Positions 15,805-24,630 of a stretch of 64,000 nt of DNA are shown here, one piece after another. Source of the DNA: Mucilaginibacter galii (GTDB lineage Bacteria; Bacteroidota; Bacteroidia; Sphingobacteriales; Sphingobacteriaceae); assembly GCF_014635825.1 (NCBI RefSeq), contig NZ_BMDO01000004.1:124001-188000 (forward strand), given 5' to 3'. The notes beneath the pieces were generated by a model. That model saw nothing but the letters and a program-made list of their open reading frames with translations. It did no database searches and was not told where the DNA came from. The translations under genes were made by a program, and so were the position numbers. Position 1 is the stretch's first letter; each line of letters starts with the position of its first letter.

Positions 15805-16410
15805 TTACAGATCGCCGCTTAAATCATTATCTAAATACTGCGAAGGCGAATTAAAGTATTGTTGGAACAGGTAAACAAGGTAACATTCAACTATGGCAGG
15901 TATAATATTCACTAATGCAATGGAACGAATTGATGACATGGGCAGTGCCATTTTGTAAAGAATATACGGAATAGCAGAATTTAAAATAACCATCAAAAGG
16001 ATAGTTATGCTGTAAATTCTGAATGCATTTTTGAAATATTGATTTTTGATGAGGAATGACTGGACTATAAAAAAGATCAACATTAATAGATTAACTGCCC
16101 CCAAGGCTTTAAATATGTTTGGATCGGATACCCTGGAAAAACCGGCCATTAAAAATACAGCAATCATGAATGCTGAAAAAATAAAGGCCATCGAACGCCA
16201 AATGTTTTCCTTAATTAAACTCAAGGCGTGGGCAAAAAACAGCGTGATGGCAATATTCATAACAGCGCCGGTGTAATAAACAGCGTTAAGAAATTCATTG
16301 ATGGAATTGTTTCCAAGCACCTTTAGCCCAATATAAGAAATAAGAAAAGATAAAACGCGAATGCAACTCAAGATGAGCACTAAGGTGGTTAAGGTATTTC
16401 GGTTGTTCAT
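15805..16410 (-). CDS. Hypothetical polytopic membrane protein
   Basis: 201 residues from ATG 16410 (an upstream TTG at 16419 is possible). About six hydrophobic segments alternate with short polar loops. No enzymatic motif and no recognisable family were seen. It lies between the ABC exporter operon and dnaJ, separated from dnaJ by a terminator, so it is probably an independent transcript. Confidence 0.55.
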   Translation of the reverse strand: MNNRNTLTTLVLILSCIRVLSFLISYIGLKVLGNNSINEFLNAVYYTGAVMNIAITLFFAHALSLIKENIWRSMAFIFSAFMIAVFLMAGFSRVSDPNIFKALGAVNLLMLIFFIVQSFLIKNQYFKNAFRIYSITILLMVILNSAIPYILYKMALPMSSIRSIALVNIIPAIVECYLVYLFQQYFNSPSQYLDNDLSGDL

Positions 16411-16441
16411 ATCAAACAAGTTTACATAAATTAATACGCAT

Positions 16442-16473
16442 AAAAAAAGCCTTAATTTTTAATTAAGGCTTTT
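16442..16473 (-). terminator. Terminator after dnaJ
   Basis: A perfect 13-bp stem AAAAGCCTTAATT/AATTAAGGCTTTT (16445-16457 with 16461-16473) and a 3-nt loop, followed on the minus strand by a T run. Confidence 0.85.
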
Positions 16474-16495
16474 CATTCTATAATCTAATTTATAC

Positions 16496-17671
16496 TTATT
16501 CAAAGTATTCTTTCATACGTTCAAAGAAACTTTTTTCGTTCTTACCCGGGCTTGGTTTAAAGTTGGGTGAGTTTTGCAGTTTCTCCAGCATGTCGCGTTC
16601 TTCGCGGCTCAGGGCTTTTGGCGTCCATATGTTAATGTGTACCAACTGGTCGCCGCGGTGGTAAGAGTTTACCTCGGGTACACCTTTGCCTTTCAGTCGT
16701 AGTATTTTACCACCCTGGGTGCCAGGCTCAATCTTGATCTTGGCTTTGCCATCAATGGTAGGCACTTCAACGCTGGTACCTAAAGCGGCATCTACAAAGT
16801 TAATGTGCATATCGTAAATTACGTTGTTGCCATCGCGTTTCAGTGTTTCATGAGGGATTTCTTCGATCAAAATGATCAGATCTCCCGGAACACCACCACG
16901 TGGGGCTGCGTTACCTTTGCCGCCCATGCTTAGCTGCATGCCTTCGCTTACCCCGGCTGGTATGTTAATGCTGATGGTTTCTTCGCCACGCACTATACCA
17001 TCGCCATGGCAAACATTACATTTGGCAGTAATGGTACTGCCCTCGCCGTTACAGGTAGGGCAGGTGCTGGTAGTTTGCATCTGGCCTAAAATGGTATTGG
17101 TCACCCGGCGCACTGCACCCGAGCCACCGCAGGTTTTACAGGTGCTGAACGATGATTTATCTTTAGCGCCTGTACCATCGCAGGTATTGCAAAGTACCTG
17201 CTTGTTTACCTTAATTTTCTTTTCAACGCCGTTGGCAATTTCTTCTAACGTTAAGCGAACCTTAATGCGCAGGTTGCTGCCGCGGGCAACCCTGCGGCCA
17301 CCTTGCTGACGGCCACCGCCGCCACCGCCAAAGAAACCTTCGAACGGACTACCGCCGCCACCGCCAAAAATATCACCAAACTGGCTGAATATGTCGTCCA
17401 TATTCATACCCTGGCCACCATAACCGCCACCACCATTAGGCGATGAAGCATTGGCCGCATGACCAAATTGGTCATAACGCTGACGTTTATCGGCCTTGCT
17501 TAATACTTCGTAAGCTTCGGCTGCTTCTTTAAAACTCTCTTCGGCTGCTGCATCGCCCGGGTTTTTATCCGGGTGATATTTAATAGCCATCTTGCGGTAA
17601 GCCTTCTTAATTTCATCTTCGCTGGCCCCGCGTGCTACACCTAATATATCGTAATAATCTCTTTTTGCCAT
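16496..17671 (-). CDS. dnaJ: Chaperone protein DnaJ
   Basis: 391 residues. The J-domain (1-70) has the HPD triad in [10 protein letters not shown] Gly-rich linker (about 75-125, many GGGG runs) follows, then a zinc-finger domain with four CxxCxGxG repeats ([32 protein letters not shown]) and the C-terminal substrate-binding domain. This is a full type I DnaJ that stimulates the DnaK ATPase. grpE lies directly upstream on the same strand, so the two probably form a heat-shock unit. dnaK is not in the window. Confidence 0.95.
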   Translation of the reverse strand: MAKRDYYDILGVARGASEDEIKKAYRKMAIKYHPDKNPGDAAAEESFKEAAEAYEVLSKADKRQRYDQFGHAANASSPNGGGGYGGQGMNMDDIFSQFGDIFGGGGGSPFEGFFGGGGGGRQQGGRRVARGSNLRIKVRLTLEEIANGVEKKIKVNKQVLCNTCDGTGAKDKSSFSTCKTCGGSGAVRRVTNTILGQMQTTSTCPTCNGEGSTITAKCNVCHGDGIVRGEETISINIPAGVSEGMQLSMGGKGNAAPRGGVPGDLIILIEEIPHETLKRDGNNVIYDMHINFVDAALGTSVEVPTIDGKAKIKIEPGTQGGKILRLKGKGVPEVNSYHRGDQLVHINIWTPKALSREERDMLEKLQNSPNFKPSPGKNEKSFFERMKEYFE

Positions 17672-17684
17672 TTTTTTATGGTTA

Positions 17685-17776
17685 TTAGTTATTAGGTTAT
17701 TGAGTTATTGATAGTGCTTTGTTCAGCCTGATCTTAACCTAACAACTTAATAACTTAATCAACTTAATAACTAATC
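17685..17776. repeat. Word-repeat palindromic spacer between grpE and dnaJ
   Basis: Repeated TTATTAG/TTATTGAG words at 17690-17720 are mirrored by their complements CTTAATAACTTAAT at 17745-17772. The element fills the spacer between the grpE stop and the dnaJ start. Confidence 0.65.
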
Positions 17777-18391
17777 TTAATTTCCAACAACTACTTTGGC
17801 AAAGCGCACCACCTTATCATTCAGGTAGTAGCCTTTTTCCAGTTCGTCAACCACTTTGCCTTTCAGGTTATCGCTTGGTGCGGGTATGCTGGTAATAGCC
17901 TCGTGAATGTCGGCATCAAACGGGGTACCTTTAGTTTCCATTTCTTTGAGGCCTTTTTGGCCTAAAATGTTTTTCAACTTAGATTGTACCAAAGCTACAC
18001 CTTCTTTTACAGCGTTAATGTCGGTAGAGTTTTCCATGGCTTTAGCGGCACGTTCAAAATCGTCCAGCACGGTCAACATCGATACGATAACCTCTTTACC
18101 AGCAGTTTGCAGTAAATCTACACGCTCTTTGGTAGTGCGGCGTTTGTAATTATCAAACTCGGCATAAAGGCGTAAGTATTTGTCGTTAGCCAAAGCTAAA
18201 TCTTCTTTCAGCTTTTCCTCGGCCGATGGAAGGTTAACTTCAACCTCTTCGGCGCTTACATTTAATTCATCTGCCAAAGGATTTTCGGCCTGCTCTTCGG
18301 GTGTAGTATTTTCCGTATTCACGTCTTTTATATCTTCTGTTGTAGGTGTTTCCTGCTTTTTATTCTTGTTAAACATGTCTTTAAAGTTCAT
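17777..18391 (-). CDS. grpE: Nucleotide exchange factor GrpE
   Basis: 204 residues from ATG 18391 (MNFKDMFNKNKK); a longer reading to 18421 is possible but adds an atypical stretch. The first 65 residues are acidic and disordered. A long coiled coil (about 65-130: KLKEDLALANDKYLRLYAEFDNYKRRT) and the C-terminal beta domain with the GrpE signature (GTPFDADIHEAI ... VVDELEKGYYLNDKVVRFAKVVV) follow. It releases ADP from DnaK. It is followed by dnaJ. Confidence 0.93.
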   Translation of the reverse strand: MNFKDMFNKNKKQETPTTEDIKDVNTENTTPEEQAENPLADELNVSAEEVEVNLPSAEEKLKEDLALANDKYLRLYAEFDNYKRRTTKERVDLLQTAGKEVIVSMLTVLDDFERAAKAMENSTDINAVKEGVALVQSKLKNILGQKGLKEMETKGTPFDADIHEAITSIPAPSDNLKGKVVDELEKGYYLNDKVVRFAKVVVGN

Positions 18392-18484
18392 GATAATACT
18401 GCAAATCAAGTACCTTGCCATGGCCGCAAAGCGGTCAGGCTGTCAGTATGAGGTTAAATAAATAGGTAGAATTGTCTTGAGTGA

Positions 18485-18604
18485 GTTGTCAGTTGCTCTG
18501 AAAAAGTTGTCAGTTGTCAGTTAGTTCATGGTTTTTAGTTCATGGTTCATAGCTGAGAACTAACGCTGCTATGAACTAACATCAATAAACCATGAACTAA
18601 AAAT
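18485..18604. repeat. Word-repeat palindromic spacer between ftsE and grpE
   Basis: GTTGTCAGTTG copies are followed by TTAGTTCATGGTTCATAGC. The complement is CTATGAACTAAC ... ACCATGAACTAA, which runs up to the ftsE stop. It could fold into a long hairpin. It shares the GTTCATGG word with the element at 11664-11797. Confidence 0.7.
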
Positions 18605-18605
18605 A

Positions 18606-19289
18606 CTATCCTATCTGCACATCTTCTAACACCTTGCCCGATTCGCATTTGATGATGCGCGATGGGAACGTACGGATGATATGATAATCGTGCGTGGCCA
18701 CTAAAACGGCCGTGCCCGAAAGGCTGATCTGTTTCAGCAACATCACGATTTCTTCGGAAGTATCGGGGTCAAGGTTACCGGTAGGCTCATCGGCCAGGAT
18801 AATTTCAGGGTCGTTAAGCAGGGCACGGGCAATAACCACGCGTTGCTGCTCACCGCCCGATAGCTCGTGCGGCATTTTCTTTATCTTGGAGCGTAAACCC
18901 ACTTTTTCTAATACATCGCGTATGCGTTCGGCAATAAGCTTCTTGTCTTTCCAGCCGGTAGCTTTCATAACAAAAAGCAGATTTTGCTCAATGGTACGGT
19001 CGGTCAACAATTGAAAATCCTGGAAAACGATGCCCAGCTTGCGGCGTAAATATGGAATATCTTTATTAGCCAGCTTGTTGAGATCGTATCCGCCGGCATG
19101 GCCCTGGCCGGTGTTAATGCTCAGGTCACCATAAATAACTTTCAATAAACTGCTTTTGCCTGAACCTGTTTGGCCTATAAGCCAAACAAAATCGCCTTTA
19201 TCGATGTGCAAATTTACATCAGACAGTACCAGGTGTTTTTGCTGAAAAATATCAACGCCTTGCAGTTTTATAATGGAGTTACCTATCAT
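18606..19289 (-). CDS. ftsE: Cell division ATP-binding protein FtsE
   Basis: 227 residues, exactly FtsE size. Walker [11 protein letters not shown]-loop VFQDFQLL, signature LSGGEQQR, Walker [14 protein letters not shown] and H-loop THDYH are all present. The segment [19 protein letters not shown] is characteristic of FtsE rather than LolD. FtsE with FtsX controls peptidoglycan hydrolases at the septum. ftsX is not adjacent, which is common in Bacteroidota. A small conserved gene ends 5 bp upstream. Confidence 0.85.
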   Translation of the reverse strand: MIGNSIIKLQGVDIFQQKHLVLSDVNLHIDKGDFVWLIGQTGSGKSSLLKVIYGDLSINTGQGHAGGYDLNKLANKDIPYLRRKLGIVFQDFQLLTDRTIEQNLLFVMKATGWKDKKLIAERIRDVLEKVGLRSKIKKMPHELSGGEQQRVVIARALLNDPEIILADEPTGNLDPDTSEEIVMLLKQISLSGTAVLVATHDYHIIRTFPSRIIKCESGKVLEDVQIG

Positions 19290-19294
19290 GGGTA

Positions 19295-19507
19295 TTACAG
19301 TTCAAGTTTTAAAATTTGTCCGAAGGGGAGGTCTTTGATAAGGCTCATAATGTATTCGCTCTTGTGGGCCAGGCCCACCTTATCCAGCGATTTATCGGGC
19401 CTGTCTACCCTGAAGTAGGCCAGCAGGGTAAACTGCTCATCGCGCAATTGCACGTAATCGGGTATTTTGGCAACGCCTTTAACTTTGATAACATACATGC
19501 CCTTCAA
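19295..19507 (-). CDS. Small uncharacterised protein upstream of ftsE
   Basis: 70 residues (or 67 from the second ATG). Predicted mixed alpha/beta, with no membrane segment or signal peptide: VIKVKGVAKIPDYVQL, then FTLLAYFRVDRPDKSL and a C-terminal LPFGQILKLEL. The 5-bp gap to ftsE and the clean start 12 bp from the upstream stop indicate a co-transcribed real gene. No family function is recognised. Confidence 0.6.
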   Translation of the reverse strand: MKGMYVIKVKGVAKIPDYVQLRDEQFTLLAYFRVDRPDKSLDKVGLAHKSEYIMSLIKDLPFGQILKLEL

Positions 19508-19519
19508 AAATAAGTAAAA

Positions 19520-20542
19520 TTAAAGATTAGACAAGAATTGAAGCGTATCAATTCCGTCGGCATAGTCCCACAGGGCAGGCTGCTGGCTCTGCCCAAAATC
19601 AACCACCTGGTTGTTTATATGCACGTTTGCAACGCTCACCACACACTGAATGTTTTGGCTATGCTGTTCGAGCCAGGCTTGTGCAGCCGCTAAATCATCG
19701 TACTCTTCGTAAAATAATACGGCCAAAGGCGAGGTTAGGCGCTCATCTTCTTTAACCAACAAAAAGCCGTTATCGAGGTGCTTATCGCGGTTTACCAGGT
19801 AAATGGCTTTGTTGTAATCGTAGTTGTTATGATATTTGTGATGGTTGCCAATAGGGTGATAACTTTCTATGGCCTCAAAAAACGGGATGAAGTTGTAGTC
19901 TTTAGGCACTAACACTTTAGATACATTGCGGCAGCCAAGGCCATAGTAATCAAATACATCTTTACCCAGCAGGTGCAGCTGTTCGGTAGTTTCGTTGCCT
20001 GTAAGCAGGGCTATGCTGTTGCGGTTTTTGCGGATGATGTTGGGCACCTTGCCAAAATAATAGTCAAAGTACCTTGAGGTATTGTTACTGCCGGTGGCTA
20101 TTACCGCGTCGAAGCCTTCCAGGCGCTCAATAAACTGGTATTGGTCGGCAATTTTAGGTTCGATGGTTGCTAAAAGTTGTAGGACGTATTTTATTAAACG
20201 TGCATCTTGCGATGATGCTTTGATCAAGGCAATATTGCCGCTTACCAGTACGCATAATACATCATGAAAACCCACCAACGGAATGTTGCCTGCTAAAATA
20301 AGGCCTACCTTTTTAGGTTGGTGCGGAGTAAAGTTGTAAGCGTTAAGCCATTGCTCAAGGCTCTCTTTAGTAAGTGAGTTGCCTGCGGCGGTAACCGCTT
20401 GTTGTACGCTCTCTGGTGTAAACCATGCATTGTAGTTGCTTTCCGATGCTATAATTTGCTCGAGCGTTTGGTCGGGGTGAAGCAATTGGCGGCCTAACTC
20501 AGCTAATATTTGGACTAAATATGATTTACTTAAATTTGACAT
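19520..20542 (-). CDS. Acyl-CoA reductase (LuxC-like)
   Basis: 340 residues from ATG 20542. A longer reading to 20716 would run across the divergent ferredoxin gene and its promoter. It resembles the LuxC acyl-CoA reductase family, related to aldehyde dehydrogenases. It has KVGLILAGNIPLVGFHD (a nucleotide-binding-like loop), FDAVIATGSNNTSRYFDYYF, NSIALLTG and GLGCRNVSKV, whose Cys is the probable catalytic nucleophile. It would reduce acyl-CoA or acyl-protein thioesters to aldehydes with NADPH. No lux genes are nearby and luminescence is not implied. It heads a unit with the small gene and ftsE. Confidence 0.75.
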   Translation of the reverse strand: MSNLSKSYLVQILAELGRQLLHPDQTLEQIIASESNYNAWFTPESVQQAVTAAGNSLTKESLEQWLNAYNFTPHQPKKVGLILAGNIPLVGFHDVLCVLVSGNIALIKASSQDARLIKYVLQLLATIEPKIADQYQFIERLEGFDAVIATGSNNTSRYFDYYFGKVPNIIRKNRNSIALLTGNETTEQLHLLGKDVFDYYGLGCRNVSKVLVPKDYNFIPFFEAIESYHPIGNHHKYHNNYDYNKAIYLVNRDKHLDNGFLLVKEDERLTSPLAVLFYEEYDDLAAAQAWLEQHSQNIQCVVSVANVHINNQVVDFGQSQQPALWDYADGIDTLQFLSNL

Positions 20543-20584
20543 ATATACAGTAAGGAAGTGGAAACCCGCAAACGATTTTTTTGT

Positions 20585-20592
20585 TATATTTG
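20585..20592 (+). promoter_or_regulatory. -7 promoter box TATATTTG for the 4Fe-4S ferredoxin
   Basis: An exact TAnnTTTG match preceded by a T-rich stretch, 59 nt upstream of the ATG at 20652. Confidence 0.5.
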
Positions 20593-20651
20593 CAAGCCTT
20601 TTACCGGAAGGCAAAGTTAAATAGAATATAAGACAATAGAGATACAGATAT

Positions 20652-21005
20652 ATGGCAATTATAATCACAGACGAATGTATTAACTGCGGAGCATGTGAGC
20701 CCGAATGCCCAAACAACGCTATTTATGATGCAGGTGCTGCCTGGCGTTTTTCGGATGGTACGGAACTGCGTGGTATTATTGATTTTGGTGATGGCAACAC
20801 TTTGAACGCTGAAGAAACACAGGCTGCCATTTCTGATGATATTTACTATATCGTTCCGGATAAGTGTACCGAGTGTGTAGGTTTTCATGATGAGCCGCAA
20901 TGCGCTGCCGTTTGCCCGGTTGATTGCTGTGTAGACGACGAAAATATTCGTGAAACCAAAGAGGAGTTGTTAGCCAAAAAAGAATGGCTGCACATGGAAG
21001 GATAG
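20652..21005 (+). CDS. 2[4Fe-4S] ferredoxin
   Basis: 117 residues. The first cluster motif is [12 protein letters not shown] at the N-terminus. The second reads [18 protein letters not shown], the spaced variant with an insertion between the second and third Cys, as in Azotobacter/Allochromatium-type ferredoxins. An insertion of about 40 residues separates the two motifs. It is a soluble low-potential electron carrier. It is divergent from the acyl-CoA reductase, but nothing in the sequence proves a functional link. Confidence 0.88.
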   Translation: MAIIITDECINCGACEPECPNNAIYDAGAAWRFSDGTELRGIIDFGDGNTLNAEETQAAISDDIYYIVPDKCTECVGFHDEPQCAAVCPVDCCVDDENIRETKEELLAKKEWLHMEG

Positions 21006-21024
21006 TAGCATTATTAAGATACAG

Positions 21025-21059
21025 AGGCGGCACCCTGCAAAGGTAGCCGCCTTTTTTTT
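21025..21059 (+). terminator. Terminator after the ferredoxin
   Basis: A 7-bp GC-rich stem AGGCGGC/GCCGCCT (21025-21031 with 21046-21052) followed by eight T. Confidence 0.85.
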
Positions 21060-21099
21060 GTGATAAAATTTAAGAACAGTATTATAAGCCTGTTCTATA

Positions 21100-21131
21100 A
21101 AGCCCTCCCTCCCGGGGAGGGTTGGGAGGGG
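21100..21131. repeat. CCTCCC/GGGAGG palindromic element at the MFS stop codon
   Basis: AGCCCTCCCTCCCGGGGAGG followed by GTTGGGAGGGG. On the gene strand it begins with the MFS stop codon (TAG CCCC TCCC). Same family as 32480-32591 and 52827-52912. Confidence 0.7.
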
Positions 21132-22277
21132 CTACTCTTTAATCTTACTCACCATCCATACAATTAATCCGCCAAGCATGGCAATTACCCCAAACGACCA
21201 CCTGATGCTCGCAGCCTGAGCAATGTAGCCCACAAATGGTGGTACCAGTAAAAAGCCGAAGTAACCGATGGTAGAAATTGACGCAATGGCCGCTCCGCTG
21301 CTCAACGTAGCCGATTTACCTGCAATGCTAAACACCAGCGGCACCACGCACGACACACCTAAGCCTACCAAAATAAAACCTAACCCAGCGGTAAGCGGGT
21401 AGGGTAGAAGTACCGCTAACAATAATCCTGATAGGATGAACCAGCCGCTAAATCTCAATAATGTTTTGATGCCGGTGCGCAGTACCAATTTGTCGCCCAC
21501 GAAGCGGCCCGTTGTCATGGCTATCATGTAAACCACAAAGCCTGCAGTTGCCGTGGAGGCGCTGGCGTGTACCGCTTTTTCAAAATAGATAGCGCTCCAA
21601 TCGTACATGGTATTCTCACAAGCCATGCAGGCGAATGAGATAATGGCAAATTTAAGCATGTGCTTATCGGGCAAAATCAGGAACGGCTTACGCTCGGTAG
21701 GTTGAGGCTTTTGATAGAAAGTATACGAATAAAAGTATAGTGATACGGCGCACAGTAAAATGCTAATGCTGCCCAGGTGATAGATTAGGCCGATGCCCAG
21801 CTTCACCATCAAGTAACCCACGGCAGCCCCGGCAAAACCGGCCAGGCTCCAGATACCATGAAAAGTAGTGATGACCGATTTGGTATACAACGACTGCACC
21901 CCAACCGACTGGGCATTGACCGACAGGTTGAGCAAATTACGTGCCGACCCAAAAGCGAACAGAATAATAGCGAACTGCCAGGCTACGGTAGCCAGCCCCA
22001 AAAAGAACAGAACGATGTTAAACAGCAAGGCACCAAACAGCATAATACTGCGGCTGGTGTAGTGACTTAACAAACGGCCGGTAACGGGCATGGTTAGCAT
22101 TAAACCGATAGGCAGTGCAAACAGGAGCGTACCCAGTTGAGCTTCGTTCAAATGCAGCTGCTGTTGTATTGATGGGATGCGTGATGCCCAGGAGGAATAA
22201 CCAAAACCGGATATAAAAAAGAAAATGGCACACCCAATACGAAGATCGCGGGGCGACCTGTTCTTAACCTCTGTCAT
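21132..22277 (-). CDS. MFS transporter (YbjJ-like)
   Basis: 381 residues from ATG 22277 (MTEVKNRSP). Twelve hydrophobic helices, with the opening segment GYSSWASRIPSIQQQLHLNEAQLGTLL typical of the YbjJ/FucP-like drug and sugar facilitator group and the RLLSHYTSRSIM loop between helices 2 and 3. The substrate is unknown. It is convergent with the ferredoxin gene and lies downstream of the GH67 unit behind a strong hairpin, so it is probably outside the xylan regulon. Confidence 0.8.
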   Translation of the reverse strand: MTEVKNRSPRDLRIGCAIFFFISGFGYSSWASRIPSIQQQLHLNEAQLGTLLFALPIGLMLTMPVTGRLLSHYTSRSIMLFGALLFNIVLFFLGLATVAWQFAIILFAFGSARNLLNLSVNAQSVGVQSLYTKSVITTFHGIWSLAGFAGAAVGYLMVKLGIGLIYHLGSISILLCAVSLYFYSYTFYQKPQPTERKPFLILPDKHMLKFAIISFACMACENTMYDWSAIYFEKAVHASASTATAGFVVYMIAMTTGRFVGDKLVLRTGIKTLLRFSGWFILSGLLLAVLLPYPLTAGLGFILVGLGVSCVVPLVFSIAGKSATLSSGAAIASISTIGYFGFLLVPPFVGYIAQAASIRWSFGVIAMLGGLIVWMVSKIKE

Positions 22278-22350
22278 GTGCGGCAAAAATAACAATTAAA
22301 ATTTCCTATTAGTTAAATCAGGAAAATTGGATTTAAATTTTCGAGAGGTT

Positions 22351-22398
22351 TAAAAGTGGTTCCCGAAGTACTTTTGTACGTTCCGGGAACCACTTTTA
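22351..22398 (-). terminator. Long hairpin terminator after GH67
   Basis: 14-bp arms AAAAGTGGTTCCCG/CGGGAACCACTTTT (22352-22365 with 22384-22397) with a further short inner stem GTAC-tttt-GTAC. It closes the lacI-GH67 unit; the MFS gene begins beyond it. Confidence 0.75.
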
Positions 22399-22461
22399 TG
22401 CATATGAGGAAAAATGAAGTTTTTTGAAGTTTTATGTAATTTTCAGATGAGAATATGCATT

Positions 22462-24627
22462 TTATTGAACGCCGTTAGTGCCCGGTAAGAAGTATAATTT
22501 TTGGTTACGGTAGTAGTTTAAATCGTGGTCGGGCTTTTCGTAGCTTGCCGGTATAGGCATTTTAGAAAAGCTTTGGAAGTACAAAACACAGGCATTGCGC
22601 CACCAAACAGCTTCCTGTTCTTGTATGGCCAGTAGTTGTTTTACTTCATTGTAACGGGCATCATCTATTTTGCCTTGCATTAAACTCCACGTTTTCTGCA
22701 TGTTACGAACCGAGTCTACGCCGCGGTAGTAATGATCAACCATTTCCTGCCACAGCGTTTTGCCCGATGGCATGGTATGTTTCCAGCTTACATGATGGAA
22801 CCAAAGCAAGTACTTTTCGGGTGTGGTTTCAATGTGCTCAAACTCATCACGAACCGGTGGAAAGTACTGAGCTACAGCGTTACTACCGGTAGAAGTACGG
22901 TCGAAACCAACCCCTGCCGAATCGGCTTTGTGGTAATAAGTTGGATTCCAGTCAGGTCGGGCCAAGTTGCCTACCCAAGGGCCGGGACCGTAGTGTGCAC
23001 CGGTACCCATAATGTGGTGTAAACCAAGTGGTGTCATGTAATCAACCGTGGTCTCACGTGAGCTGAGCATCAATGCTTTAACCGGCTTAATAAAGCTATT
23101 ATCCTGGGTAAAGGTCATGCGAAGCCAGTCATCCGCAATAGCCTCCGAGCTTTGTGCGGGGTTCCAGGCCAGGCGCCCAAAAGCATACCAGTTAGCCTGC
23201 GCAAAAGGGTGACCGGTCCAGTTCACATCCGAGCCTATATTAGCCACACCGGCCATACCGCTAAGTGTTTGCTTGTCTAACTGTCCCTCAATATCTTTAG
23301 CAACCGTAGAGCCTTTTCCTTTGGCATAAGTATCTGATTCTAAGGTTTCTTTAAACATAGGCGCCAAGTACACCAAGTGCGTAGAAAAGCCCAAATACTC
23401 CTGCGTAATCTGGAACTCCATCATTAGCGGCGTTTTGCGCATGGCTCCAAAAAGCGGGTGAAATGGCTCGCGCGGCTGGAAATCGATGGCGCCATTCTTT
23501 ACCTGCACAATCACATTGTCACTAAACTGACCATCCAAAGGCTTAAATTCGTTGTAGGCTTGTTTCGCTCTGTCATCGGGCACCTTATCATCGTATACGA
23601 AAGCACGCCACATCACAATGCCGTTATGTGGTTTTAATGCGTCGGCCAGCATATTGGCACCGTCCACATGGTTGCGGTTATAAGTCTGTGGTCCCGGCTG
23701 ACCTTCGGAGTTTGCCTTCACAATGAAGCCACCAAAATCTGGGATATATTTATAGATCTCATCGGCTTTATCTTTCCACCATTGCCTTACGCCTGCATCT
23801 AACGGGTCGGCCGTTTTTAGGCCGCCAATTTCAATAGGGGCACTAAACCGTGCCGTTAAATAGATCTTTATACCATAGGTGCGAAATACATTAGCCAAGG
23901 CAGAGGCTTTAATCAAATAATCCTTGGTAAGCGATATGGCGCTGGCATTCACATTGTTAACTACGGCACCATTAATACCAATAGAAGCATTAGCACGTGC
24001 GTAATCAATATAACGTGGGTCAATATATCCGGGCAGTTTGTGCCATTTCCAAATGGATGAGCCTGCATAACCTCGTTCAACCGTACGGTCCAAATTGTCC
24101 CAGTGGTTCAACACCCGCATTTTAATCTTCGGGCTTTCATTGATCGCAACCGATTGCAAAGATTGACCTGTTTGTAAAAGTTTAAGGAAGTTGAAAACAC
24201 CGTATAATATTCCTTTATCGGTATTGGCGCCTATCATCAGGCAGCTTTTACCGTTGATATTAGCGCTTTTTATAAAATAGCCTTCATCGCCTGCTGCTGC
24301 AATATCGTTACTGAATTTGGCTACGTTAGCAGATGTTTTAGGCGTTCCAACAATGAGTGTTCCGTTAGATGTCACGCTGTTTACCAAGGCCGGTTGCAGA
24401 TTTAGCATCTGCTGTAAGGCATTGGTCAGTTCTCTTTTGGCGGCTAAAAGGGTAGGAGAAGAACCATTGAATTGCATTTGTTTAACCGATTGCCGGTAAT
24501 TGTTATACAATGTGCTATTTTGTACCTTATCATAACGCAGCCATAAACGGTACCCGTCTTCTGCTTTAACAAAAGAAGATGTAAGCATTGACAGGAACAG
24601 TATAATACAGGCAGTTGGCTTATTCAT
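22462..24627 (-). CDS. GH67 alpha-glucuronidase
   Basis: 721 residues with a Sec signal peptide (to about residue 22, FVKAED). An N-terminal domain (about 25-165) precedes a TIM barrel beginning with VLNHWDNLDRTVERGYAGSSIW. ANSEGQPGP contains the probable catalytic acid Glu of GH67. The family removes (4-O-methyl)-glucuronic acid from the non-reducing terminal xylose of xylo-oligosaccharides, acting in the periplasm after xylanase cleavage. It lies 3 bp downstream of the LacI gene. An operator-like GCAACCGATTGC sits within its coding region (24146-24157). Confidence 0.93.
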   Translation of the reverse strand: MNKPTACIILFLSMLTSSFVKAEDGYRLWLRYDKVQNSTLYNNYRQSVKQMQFNGSSPTLLAAKRELTNALQQMLNLQPALVNSVTSNGTLIVGTPKTSANVAKFSNDIAAAGDEGYFIKSANINGKSCLMIGANTDKGILYGVFNFLKLLQTGQSLQSVAINESPKIKMRVLNHWDNLDRTVERGYAGSSIWKWHKLPGYIDPRYIDYARANASIGINGAVVNNVNASAISLTKDYLIKASALANVFRTYGIKIYLTARFSAPIEIGGLKTADPLDAGVRQWWKDKADEIYKYIPDFGGFIVKANSEGQPGPQTYNRNHVDGANMLADALKPHNGIVMWRAFVYDDKVPDDRAKQAYNEFKPLDGQFSDNVIVQVKNGAIDFQPREPFHPLFGAMRKTPLMMEFQITQEYLGFSTHLVYLAPMFKETLESDTYAKGKGSTVAKDIEGQLDKQTLSGMAGVANIGSDVNWTGHPFAQANWYAFGRLAWNPAQSSEAIADDWLRMTFTQDNSFIKPVKALMLSSRETTVDYMTPLGLHHIMGTGAHYGPGPWVGNLARPDWNPTYYHKADSAGVGFDRTSTGSNAVAQYFPPVRDEFEHIETTPEKYLLWFHHVSWKHTMPSGKTLWQEMVDHYYRGVDSVRNMQKTWSLMQGKIDDARYNEVKQLLAIQEQEAVWWRNACVLYFQSFSKMPIPASYEKPDHDLNYYRNQKLYFLPGTNGVQ

Positions 24628-24630
24628 ATT

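Noticed and set aside
19520..20542. Luminescence gene (luxC)
   Set aside because: The family is shared by non-luminous bacteria, and no luxA, luxB, luxD or luxE is nearby.
20543..20716. Upstream extension of the acyl-CoA reductase gene to 20716
   Set aside because: It overlaps the divergent ferredoxin gene and its promoter; the added residues look non-coding.
24146..24157. GCAACCGATTGC, one base from the operator, inside the GH67 gene
   Set aside because: It lies well inside the coding region, far from the promoter, and codes for conserved residues; an accessory site is possible but unsupported.
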